Of a stretch of DNA of 11,976 bases, positions 6,145 to 11,705 are shown in pieces (the first letter of the stretch is position 1; every line of letters starts with the position of its first letter). Origin of the DNA: Anaerolineae bacterium CG2_30_58_95 (lineage in GTDB: Bacteria; Chloroflexota; Anaerolineae; Anaerolineales; Villigracilaceae). The translations under genes and the position numbers were made by a program. The notes beneath the pieces were generated by a model. That model saw only the letters and a list, made by a program, of their open reading frames with translations. It was not told the origin of the DNA and searched no databases. The stretch is from NCBI GenBank assembly GCA_001872165.1, contig MNXK01000027.1, positions 1 to 11,976 on the forward strand, written 5' to 3'.

Positions 6145-7873
6145 ATGATTCTTCTAAACCCCAACCGACACGAAAGTCTTTGCCCCGACGAACGCTCACG
6201 CGAGATCATGCGCAAGACCATCGCCTTCTTCGAGAACAAGGGGCTGAAGAAGGTCAAGGAAGACGACCACGCCCGCGCCTGGTACGCGGACTTCCTCGAA
6301 TTCGTCAAGCAGGAGCGGCTCTTCGCCACGCTGCTGACCCCGGCTCGATACGGCGAGAGCGCCGATTGCCGCTGGGACACCTGGCGCAACTGCGAGTTCA
6401 ACGAGATTCTGGCCTTCTACGGCCTGGCCTACTGGTACACCTGGCAGGTTTCCATCCTCGGCCTCGGCCCGATCTGGATGAGCAAGAACGAGGAAATGAA
6501 GCGCAAGGCCGCCCAATTGCTCCAGGAGGGCAACGTTTTTGCCTTCGGCCTCTCGGAGCGGACGCACGGCGCGGACATTTACTCGACCGAGATGAGCCTC
6601 GCCCCCCAGCCGGACGGCAGCTACCGCGCCAACGGCGAGAAGTACTACATCGGCAATGCCAACCTGGCGCCGATGGTCTCCACCTTCGGGAAGATGGCGG
6701 ATACGGGCGAATATGTCTTCTTTCCGGCGGACTATCGCCAGAAAAACTACGAGCTGATCCGCAACGTCTGCGCCAGCCAGAGTTACGTTGGGCAGTATGC
6801 CCTGCACGATTACCCGGTCAGCGCCGCGGAAATCCTCCATCGCGGACAGGAAGCCTGGGATGCCTGCCTGAATACGGTCAACGTGGGCAAGTTCAACCTG
6901 GGCTGGGCTTCCATCGGCATCTGCACCCACGCCCTGTACGAGGCCATCCGCCACGCCGCCAACCGCCGCCTGTACAACATGGCCGTGACCGACTTCCCCC
7001 ACGTGAAGCAGATGTTCACTGACGCTTACGCCCGCCTGGTGGCCATGAAGCTCTTCTCGCTGCGGGCGGCGGACTACATGCGCGCCGCCTCGCCGGACGA
7101 CCGGCGTTACCTGCTCTATAATCCCATCGTGAAGATGAAAGTGACCACCCAGGGCGAGGAGGTCATCAACCTGCTGTGGGACGTGATCGCCGCCAAGGGT
7201 TTCGAGCGGGACACCTATTTCGAGATGGCGGCGCGCGACATCCGCGCCCTGCCCAAGCTGGAAGGCACCGTCCACGTCAACATTGCCCTGATCGTCAAGT
7301 TCATGCCCAATTATTTTTTCAACCCGGCCGAGTATCCCGCGCTGGGGCGGCAGGACGCGGCGCGGAACGACGATTTCCTCTTCGAGCAGGGGCCGGCGCG
7401 AGGTCTCGGAAAAATCCGCTTCCACGATTACAGTCCCATCTTCGACCAATTCGACCTGCCCAACGTCAACATCTTCAAAGAGCAGATCGCCGTCTTCAAG
7501 GAATTCCTGGCAATGGCGACTCCTGACGAAGCCCAGCAAAAGGATGTGGACTCCTGACGAAGCCCAGCAAAAGGATGTGGACTTCCTGCTGGCCCTGGGT
7601 GAGATCTTCACCCTGGTGGTCTACGGCCAGCTCATCCTGGAGAACGCCAAAATCTACGCCGTGGGCGGCGACCTGCTCGACCAGATCGCCGATTTCATGG
7701 TGCGCGATTTCTCGAAGCACGCCCTGAACATCTACAACAAGCCGAGCAGCACCCCGCAGCAGATGGACTACTGCCTGCACATGATGCGCAAACCGGCGGT
7801 GGACGCCTCCCGCTTCGGCCGCGTGTGGGACGAGGTGTACGCGCTGAAGGATGCTTACGAGATGAATCCGTAG
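6145..7873 (+). pseudogene. Acyl-CoA dehydrogenase, split by a 31-bp tandem duplication
   Basis: The gene encodes a flavoprotein that would oxidise an acyl-CoA thioester, of the long type: 565 residues once repaired, against about 380 for the short-chain class. FGLSERTHGADI (134-145) and NGEKYYIGNAN (163-173) are the FAD/substrate-binding middle domain, and LEGTVHVNIAL (372-382) matches the E-G-T-x-x-V-N catalytic-loop region. ATG 6145 is chosen because AGAGG lies 8 nt upstream; an upstream ATG at 6022 lies inside the nucleotidyltransferase gene. A perfect 31-bp duplication (7518-7548 and 7549-7579) shifts the frame, giving TGA at 7555-7557. Removing one copy restores FLAMATPDEAQQKDVDFLLALGEIF and the C-terminal domain through PAVDASRFGRVWDEVYAL. 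The product as written lacks about 108 C-terminal residues. Confidence 0.88.
7518..7579. repeat. Perfect 31-bp direct duplication inside the acyl-CoA dehydrogenase gene
   Basis: Copies at 7518-7548 and 7549-7579 are identical and adjoining, beginning GACTCCTGACGAAGCCCAGC. 31 is not a multiple of 3, so the duplication alone causes the frameshift. No divergence between copies means a recent event or an assembly error. Confidence 0.97.
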
Positions 7874-7908
7874 AGGCTCGCGACGGCGCATGGTTTGGTG
7901 AAACGTCA

Positions 7909-8028
7909 AAATCGAACCGCGAAGCCCGCGAAGCCTGCACTGAGCTTGTCGAAGTGTACGCGAAGAAAGGCATTAATTTCGCGGTCTCTCGTCCCCGTTC
8001 TGTGGGGATTGCGTGCTTCGCGGTAAAG
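7909..8028. repeat. Dispersed-repeat element with CGCGAAG units and a CTTCGACAAGCTCAG-type palindrome
   Basis: ACCGCGAAGC (7915-7924) and its exact inverse GCTTCGCGGT (8013-8022) bound about 108 bp. Inside are 10-bp-spaced CGCGAAG units and CACTGAGCTTGTCGAAGTG (7938-7956), a short motif widespread in bacterial intergenic DNA. It looks like a MITE- or REP-like element, perhaps with one repeat nested in another. No gene is seen in 7874-8156. Confidence 0.6.
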
Positions 8029-8061
8029 AAAAAGCGCAGAATGTGACCGTATTCAGTATAG

Positions 8062-8094
8062 ATGGGTGGCAGTTGCACTGTCGCCCATTTTTAT
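8062..8094 (+). terminator. Rho-independent terminator before hicBA
   Basis: ATGGGTGGCAG (8062-8072) pairs with CTGTCGCCCAT (8078-8088) in an 11-bp stem (two G-U pairs) with loop TTGCA, followed by a T-rich tail. It should stop transcription arriving from the acyl-CoA dehydrogenase side. Confidence 0.8.
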
Positions 8095-8095
8095 T

Positions 8096-8112
8096 CGCGC
8101 TTGTCAAGCGCG
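8096..8112. promoter_or_regulatory. Perfect 8-1-8 palindrome over the hicBA -35 box, putative operator
   Basis: CGCGCTTG (8096-8103) and CAAGCGCG (8105-8112) are perfect inverted repeats around T8104. The palindrome covers the -35 hexamer TTGTCA, an ideal place for repression. Autoregulation is common in toxin-antitoxin operons, but this short HicB shows no obvious DNA-binding domain, so the binding protein is uncertain; the zinc-finger protein encoded downstream is another candidate. Confidence 0.6.
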
Positions 8113-8129
8113 GTCATTTCGTGCATAAT
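8101..8129 (+). promoter_or_regulatory. Promoter of the hicB-hicA-zinc-finger operon
   Basis: TTGTCA (8101-8106), 17-nt spacer and CATAAT (8124-8129). Transcription should start near 8136, about 20 nt before the hicB ATG. Its -35 lies inside the palindrome. Confidence 0.7.
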
Positions 8130-8156
8130 TGAGACGACGCATGAAAGGGTAATCCT

Positions 8157-8369
8157 ATGACCAGAGAATTTAGCGTGATCGTCGAACGAGACTCAGAAGG
8201 TTATTATGTTGCCAGCGTGCCCGAATTGCGAGGCTGCCACACACAGGCCAAATCGTTGGATAAATTGATGGAGCGCATCCACGAGGCGATTGAGTTGTGC
8301 CTCGAAGTGGAACAGGAAGCGCCGCTCCAGCAGTTCATTGGTGTGCAACGCATTGCTGTGGAAGTGTGA
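8157..8369 (+). CDS. hicB: HicB-family antitoxin (short, UPF0150-type)
   Basis: A 70-residue antitoxin. FSVIVERDSEGYYVASVPELRGCHTQAKSL (residues 5-34) is the signature of the partially degraded RNase-H fold of HicB, followed by a helix of the form LMERIHEAIELCLE. Known HicB proteins bind and block the HicA mRNA interferase. This version ends soon after the core domain, so it has no visible ribbon-helix-helix or HTH tail. The ATG has AAAGGG with 7-nt spacing. Its TGA overlaps the hicA ATG (TGATG), giving coupled translation with the antitoxin first. Confidence 0.93.
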   Translation: MTREFSVIVERDSEGYYVASVPELRGCHTQAKSLDKLMERIHEAIELCLEVEQEAPLQQFIGVQRIAVEV

Positions 8370-8596
8370 TGTCCAAGTTTCCCAGCCTGACAGGACAGCA
8401 AGTCATCACCGCCTTGAAACGGGCCGGCTTTGAAGTCCTGCGCGTGAAAGGGAGTCACCATTTTCTCAGCCATAGCGATGGAAGGCGCACGGTTGTGCCT
8501 GTCCATCGGGGGGATGCCATCGGGCCAGGATTGATGTACAAAATTCTGCGAGATTGTGAACTGGAACGGGACGCGTTCTTGGAGTTGCTGAAATAA
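8369..8596 (+). CDS. hicA: HicA-family toxin (mRNA interferase)
   Basis: A 75-residue double-stranded-RNA-binding-fold toxin. SLTGQQVITALKRAGFEVLRVKGSHHFL shows the family pattern: helix 1, then the catalytic histidine in GSHH (His30), then strands with VVPVHRGDAIGPGL and the final helix MYKILRDCELERDAFLELL. Known HicA proteins cleave mRNA and arrest growth. All key features are intact, so the toxin is predicted active. ATG 8369 overlaps the hicB stop; upstream in-frame starts lie inside hicB and are not favoured. The next gene begins 8 nt after its stop. Confidence 0.93.
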   Translation: MSKFPSLTGQQVITALKRAGFEVLRVKGSHHFLSHSDGRRTVVPVHRGDAIGPGLMYKILRDCELERDAFLELLK

Positions 8597-8604
8597 GCCA
8601 GCCA

Positions 8605-8844
8605 ATGATTTGCGATATTTGCGGAAAACCTGGGGCAGAAATCCACTACGTAACGCGCAATTACGGCAAGGGCGCGAATCTGCTTATTATCGAAAACGTG
8701 CCGGTTGTGTCTTGCCCTCATTGCAGCGAGAGTTATCTCACCGCTGAAACCCTCCACGAAATCGAGCGCATCAAATTGCATCGCAAGAACCTGGCAAAGC
8801 CGCGCAATGTGGCAGTAGCAGAGTATGTGCGGGCACAAGCATGA
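8605..8844 (+). CDS. YgiT-type (MqsA N-terminal-like) zinc-finger protein
   Basis: A 79-residue protein with two CxxC pairs, CDIC (3-6) and CPHC (37-40), framing HYVTRNYGKGANLLIIENVPVVS, the pattern of YgiT-type zinc fingers that form the N-terminal half of MqsA antitoxins. The C-terminal part SYLTAETLHEIERIKLHRKN resembles the family's closing helix; there is no HTH domain. Such genes usually follow a DUF4258 or MqsR-like toxin gene, but here the neighbour is hicA, so it is an orphan antitoxin or a third component of this operon. It starts 8 nt after the hicA stop. Confidence 0.85.
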   Translation: MICDICGKPGAEIHYVTRNYGKGANLLIIENVPVVSCPHCSESYLTAETLHEIERIKLHRKNLAKPRNVAVAEYVRAQA

Positions 8845-8906
8845 ACAAGAACGTTGTCGAGCGCAATGTACGTTTGTGTTTGCGCGCATCAACACGCAAG
8901 TTTTAA
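8841..8906 (+). CDS. Tiny overlapping ORF (21 residues), doubtful
   Basis: An ATG overlaps the zinc-finger gene stop (ATGA) and opens a 21-residue, Arg-rich frame starting MNKNVVERNVRLCL and ending at TAA 8904-8906. The frame stops exactly at the junction where the acyl-CoA dehydrogenase remnant begins, so it may be the truncated start of a lost gene. No homology is recognised. Confidence 0.25.
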   Translation: MNKNVVERNVRLCLRASTRKF

Positions 8907-8993
8907 TGCAAGCCAGCCGTGGACGCGGCCCGCTTCGGCTGCATGTGGGACGAAGTGCACGCGCTGAAGGATGCGTATGAGATGAATCCGTAG
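8907..8993 (+). pseudogene. Remnant of an acyl-CoA dehydrogenase 3' end
   Basis: From AAG 8910 the frame reads KPAVDAARFGCMWDEVHAL then KDAYEMNP and TAG 8991-8993. This is nearly identical to the last 27 codons of the acyl-CoA dehydrogenase ending at 7873 (KPAVDASRFGRVWDEVYAL, KDAYEMNP), and similarity continues past the stop (AGAGGCTTGCGA versus AGAGGCTCGCGA). It has no upstream coding region and is a fragment of a duplicated or tandem paralogous gene. Divergence is mostly at third positions, suggesting an old paralogue rather than a fresh copy. Confidence 0.85.
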
Positions 8994-9054
8994 AGGCTTG
9001 CGAACAGCGCGCGTTTTGCCAAGTTTTGCGCGATAATGGGAATGGAGGATTGCC

Positions 9055-10344
9055 ATGAAACGATTTCCTTTGATTGCTTTAGTGTTCACTTTTATACTTA
9101 GCGCTTGTGGTCCCTCGCCAGAACAACAGGCAACTATGACAGCCACAGCTGCGACTGCTACTGCTGCTGGATGGACTAAGACGCCTACACCAACTTCTAC
9201 ACCCACAAATACACCAACGCCCACATCCACAAATACACCAACACCTACACCAACGCCGGTTGGGGGTTCAGGCAGACTGGTTTTAGGAATCAATCGCTAC
9301 GATACTTCTTCATCCAGCAATATTCCGGGAGTCTATCTCTATGACTTATCGACTCATAAAGCAACTCTTTTGTTTGAAGGCTTTTCGCTCTGGGGGAGAG
9401 TGTCGCCGGATGGCAACAAATTACTTGTTTCTCGTCAAATTCAAGGCCAAAATAATAGTCAAGAATTATATGCTGTGGATTTAAATGGCTCTAACTCGAC
9501 CTTGTTATATAGATATGTATTTAATCAATTTGCTCCAATCTGGTTGCCAGGAACAAATTGGATTGCTTTTTTGGCTTTTATAAATCAAAAAGTACAGGTT
9601 TTTGTGATCCACCCTGATGGAACAGGATTAACCCAAGTAACTCAATCAACTATTGGTGTAGGAGAAATCCTGTCTGCTTATGACGGGGGGATTTATTGGG
9701 AGGAAGCCCTCTCAACGAGAAGTGGATATTACAGTCATGGTTACAGATGGACAAAAATTGATGGCTCTGAAACAAAGAAACTCGATGATTGGAGGAACCC
9801 TGCTATCTCATTCGATGGCAGGTACATAGCATATGTTGATAGTAATCCATGCCAAATAGAAGGTGTTTATATGCTCGGTTGTTCCTTGACCATTTCAAAA
9901 CTTGATGGCTCGAATTCTACGACTATCTCAATAGATACATTACAGCTTCCTAAAGCAGATTTTGTATCTTTTTCTGGAGTTGTGTGGCTTCCAAACGATT
10001 TAGGAGTTTTAGCCAAAATAGGTTTGTGTAATGAGGGTGAGACTTGTACAAGTAAATTTGTTATCTTTTCTGCTGAAGGCACATTCCTAAAAGAATTCCT
10101 TGAGGCAGTATTGCCCGGGGTATTCCCAGGGGAAATGAGTTGGTTCTTATGGTTAGATGGCGATTGGTCGCCTGATAACCGTTTATTTATTTATGAACGA
10201 CCTGATAAGTTTGAACTTGGGAAAGCCCTTCAGACGACCCCAATGATATTTGATTTAGAGACTATGAATGCAGAAATTTTGGAGATCACCTTAGACGAAG
10301 GATTGGTAGTTAAAAGAATGTATTGGCTGCCAAATGGAGAATAG
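9055..10344 (+). CDS. Lipoprotein with Thr/Pro-rich linker and beta-propeller-like body
   Basis: A 429-residue exported protein. Residues 1-17 are a lipoprotein signal peptide with lipobox LSAC and Cys18 as the predicted lipidation site. Residues about 24-72 form a low-complexity spacer, first Ala/Thr then Thr-Pro-Ser repeats, that would lift the domain off the membrane through the wall. From about 73 on there are repeated blade-like units with TolB/PD40-like segments: VSPDGNKLLVSR, ISFDGRYIAYVDS and WSPDNRLFIYE. Such propellers bind proteins or polymers; no catalytic motif is seen. GGAGG with 6-nt spacing supports ATG 9055. Codon use is clearly more AT-rich than genes upstream, suggesting transfer or weak codon selection. 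Confidence 0.85.
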   Translation: MKRFPLIALVFTFILSACGPSPEQQATMTATAATATAAGWTKTPTPTSTPTNTPTPTSTNTPTPTPTPVGGSGRLVLGINRYDTSSSSNIPGVYLYDLSTHKATLLFEGFSLWGRVSPDGNKLLVSRQIQGQNNSQELYAVDLNGSNSTLLYRYVFNQFAPIWLPGTNWIAFLAFINQKVQVFVIHPDGTGLTQVTQSTIGVGEILSAYDGGIYWEEALSTRSGYYSHGYRWTKIDGSETKKLDDWRNPAISFDGRYIAYVDSNPCQIEGVYMLGCSLTISKLDGSNSTTISIDTLQLPKADFVSFSGVVWLPNDLGVLAKIGLCNEGETCTSKFVIFSAEGTFLKEFLEAVLPGVFPGEMSWFLWLDGDWSPDNRLFIYERPDKFELGKALQTTPMIFDLETMNAEILEITLDEGLVVKRMYWLPNGE

Positions 10345-10500
10345 CTAAAACATCAGCAGCACACCCGGCTGCACAACACAGCGTCAGGACGTACTCTTCG
10401 TTCCAGTAGGGCGCATTTTGCCAGAAATGGTACATAATTGAGAAGGAGTCTCACCCGTCCCGCCGCTGCCGTTGAGCCAAACCGTTGGGCGGCTCAGGCG

Positions 10501-10526
10501 ATCAATTTTCTGTTATAATTGATAAT
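10501..10526 (+). promoter_or_regulatory. Extended -10 promoter of tRNA-Sec with overlapping inverted repeat
   Basis: TG-T-TATAAT (10511-10519) is an extended -10 element whose start point falls 7-8 nt later, at the first base of the tRNA. No good -35 is seen. The perfect inverted repeat ATCAATT (10501-10507) and AATTGAT (10517-10523) overlaps the -10 box and could be a repressor site. Confidence 0.65.
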
Positions 10527-10624
10527 GACGAGACGACCGTGCCGGCGTGCGGCGCAAGCTTCAAACTTGTGATGCCAGTCGCCTGCAAAGCGAGTGGTGC
10601 TGGGTTCGACTCCCAGTCTCGTCT
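10527..10624 (+). tRNA. selC: tRNA-Sec (anticodon TCA), selenocysteine-inserting tRNA
   Basis: A 98-nt cloverleaf. Acceptor GACGAGA (10527-10533) pairs with TCTCGTC (10617-10623). The D arm is 6 bp with a 4-nt loop (CCGTGC-CGGC-GTGCGG, 10537-10552), a hallmark of tRNA-Sec. The anticodon arm GCAAG-CTTCAAA-CTTGT carries TCA at 10561-10563, reading UGA. A long variable arm (10575-10597) forms about 7 pairs with one G-G mismatch. The T arm is CTGGG-TTCGACT-CCCAG. CCA is not encoded. Oddities: acceptor plus T stem total 12 pairs (7+5 or 8+4, with G10616 able to pair either way) rather than the usual bacterial 8+5, and the discriminator would be U. An opal suppressor derived from tRNA-Ser is less likely given the 6-bp D stem. 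Confidence 0.9.
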
Positions 10625-10665
10625 CTACGATAGCTGCCTATTTCAACACAGCAGGAAGGTGCGAT

Positions 10666-11022
10666 ATGTTCAACGAATCACCTATCGCCAATGCAGTCAT
10701 ATTGATAACCAGAGAAGGAATGGGATCCGCCGATGCGGCACTGCAACACAAGCTTCTTGATATTTACTTAAGGCTCCTGCTGGAGAATGGATCATTGCCA
10801 GCCGCCATCTGTTTCTATACAGATGGTGTCAAGCTGGTGGTTGAAGGATCACCACTTCTGGAGCGACTCTCTCAAATTGAGCAAAGAGGTGTCCGTCTGA
10901 TTATTTGCTCAACATGCCTCAACTACTTTGGACTGACTGAAAAGGTGCGGGTGGGAATTGTTGGAGGTATGCCAGATATTCTTGAAGCCCAGACTAGGGC
11001 TGGCAAAGTAATCACACTCTGA
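10666..11022 (+). CDS. YedF-like selenium-metabolism protein (DsrE-fold domain only)
   Basis: A 118-residue single DsrE/DsrF-like domain. AVILITREGMGSADAALQHKL (10-30), ICFYTDGVKLVVEGS (48-62) and LIICSTCLNYFGL (78-90, with Cys81 and Cys84) match the C-terminal domain of YedF, a protein that co-occurs with selenium-use genes. In full YedF a TusA-like CPxP domain precedes this; it is missing here. The role in selenium delivery is proposed for the family but unproven. The start at ATG 10666 is supported by AGGAAGG with 6-nt spacing; an upstream GTG frame at 10594 lies inside the tRNA and is rejected. It begins 41 nt after tRNA-Sec and is probably on the same transcript. Confidence 0.82.
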   Translation: MFNESPIANAVILITREGMGSADAALQHKLLDIYLRLLLENGSLPAAICFYTDGVKLVVEGSPLLERLSQIEQRGVRLIICSTCLNYFGLTEKVRVGIVGGMPDILEAQTRAGKVITL

Positions 11023-11048
11023 ATGAAAAGGTTATGGTGCGCAAGGTG

Positions 11049-11077
11049 TTGACTTATTCTTCCGTAGGCTATACAAT
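11049..11077 (+). promoter_or_regulatory. Promoter of the HU-related gene
   Basis: TTGACT (11049-11054), 17-nt spacer, TACAAT (11072-11077). Transcription should start near 11084, giving a leader of about 67 nt. Confidence 0.75.
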
Positions 11078-11090
11078 TTGAATTATCACA

Positions 11091-11118
11091 GGGGTGTACT
11101 GCCGCAATCGGCAGACCC
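11091..11118 (+). promoter_or_regulatory. Leader hairpin upstream of the HU-related gene
   Basis: CTGCCG (11099-11104), loop CAAT and CGGCAG (11109-11114) form a perfect 6-bp stem, extended by GGGG (11091-11094) and CCCC (11116-11119) across an asymmetric bulge. It lies in the 5' leader, about 30 nt before the strong GAGGAGGAG ribosome site, and could be a cis-regulatory or stabilising element. Confidence 0.5.
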
Positions 11119-11150
11119 CATCAATTGTATACACTTCGAGGAGGAGCGAT

Positions 11151-11531
11151 ATGACCGTCAAATTCAACGTTGTGGAACGAGGCAACCCTGCCAATGCCGA
11201 AGCCCCCAAGAAGTTCTACCCATCCCTCCAATCCAGCGGACGCATGAGCCTGCGCGAACTGGCCAGGGAGATTGGTAGCATCTCCACCGTCAGCAGCACG
11301 GATACGCTGGCCGTGCTGGAAGCCCTGCTGACCATCATTCCCAAAGAATTGAGCAAGGGCAATATCGTGGAATTGGGCGATTTCGGCAGTTTCTGGCTGA
11401 GGAGCGGGGCCGAAGGGGCCGATACCGCCGAAGCGGTGCGCGGCAACCAGATCACCAAAGTCCTGCCGCGTTTCAACCCCGGCAAGGAGTTCAAGAAAGT
11501 GCTGGAGGCCATCGAGTTCGAAAAAGCCTGA
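11151..11531 (+). CDS. HU-related histone-like DNA-binding protein
   Basis: A 126-residue protein of the HU-related group common in Bacteroidota (TIGR01201-like). After a variable N-terminal arm (VERGNPANAEAPKKFYPSLQSSG, described up to about residue 30), the HU core begins with MSLRELAREIGSISTVSSTDTLAVLEALLTIIP; the beta-arm region includes NIVELGDFGSFWLRSGAEGAD; and the C-terminus VLPRFNPGKEFKKVLEAI is the conserved PGKEFKK-type end. It binds and bends DNA in the nucleoid. ATG 11151 follows AGGAGG by 6 nt. A phylum-atypical family suggests it may have been acquired horizontally. Confidence 0.88.
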   Translation: MTVKFNVVERGNPANAEAPKKFYPSLQSSGRMSLRELAREIGSISTVSSTDTLAVLEALLTIIPKELSKGNIVELGDFGSFWLRSGAEGADTAEAVRGNQITKVLPRFNPGKEFKKVLEAIEFEKA

Positions 11532-11546
11532 TACGGCATAGCAAAG

Positions 11547-11567
11547 TACCTGCGTTCTTAGCAGGTA
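11547..11567 (+). terminator. First hairpin after the HU-related gene
   Basis: TACCTGC (11547-11553) and GCAGGTA (11561-11567) form a perfect 7-bp stem with loop GTTCTTA, followed by no T-tract. It is the first of three consecutive hairpins. Confidence 0.45.
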
Positions 11568-11572
11568 TAGTA

Positions 11573-11616
11573 AAAACTTCACTATGTTTTCCCAAAAACA
11601 TAGTGAAGTTTTATTA
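11573..11616. terminator. Strong bidirectional terminator with 18-bp perfect arms
   Basis: AAAACTTCACTATGTTTT (11573-11590) and its exact inverse AAAACATAGTGAAGTTTT (11595-11612) are separated by 4 nt. The T-ends and A-starts make it a terminator in both directions; on the plus strand it ends HU-gene transcription. Confidence 0.85.
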
Positions 11617-11635
11617 AAAACATAATGATGTTTTT
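11616..11635. terminator. Second adjacent A/T hairpin
   Basis: AAAAACAT (11616-11623), loop AATG, ATGTTTTT (11628-11635) is a perfect 8-bp inverted repeat right after the previous terminator. It shares the AAAAACAT core, so it may be a partial duplicate of it. Confidence 0.6.
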
Positions 11636-11646
11636 GCAATCCTTCC

Positions 11647-11677
11647 TTGACTCGTTTCAAAGAAAGTTTGTTACAAT
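11647..11677 (+). promoter_or_regulatory. Promoter of the methyltransferase gene
   Basis: TTGACT (11647-11652), 19-nt spacer, and an extended -10 TG-T-TACAAT (11669-11677). The long spacer is compensated by the TG extension. Transcription should begin near 11684, about 22 nt before ATG 11706. Confidence 0.55.
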
Positions 11678-11705
11678 CAAAGGGAAGTATCACCAGGAGA
11701 AAATC

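Noticed and set aside
7555..7557. TGA in the acyl-CoA dehydrogenase as another selenocysteine codon
   Set aside because: It results from the 31-bp duplication; readthrough gives an unrelated frame with another stop soon after.
6196..7611. 471-residue antisense ORF opposite the acyl-CoA dehydrogenase
   Set aside because: Shadow of a GC-rich coding frame; low-complexity Val/Gly/His-rich translation and no family features.
10310..10435. 41-residue minus-strand ORF starting MYHFWQNAPYWNEEYV
   Set aside because: No ribosome site, overlaps the lipoprotein 3' end, no recognised family. Could be a real small Cys-containing protein but unsupported.
10594..10665. Upstream start for the YedF-like gene
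   Set aside because: The extension is translated tRNA-Sec sequence; ATG 10666 has a proper ribosome site.
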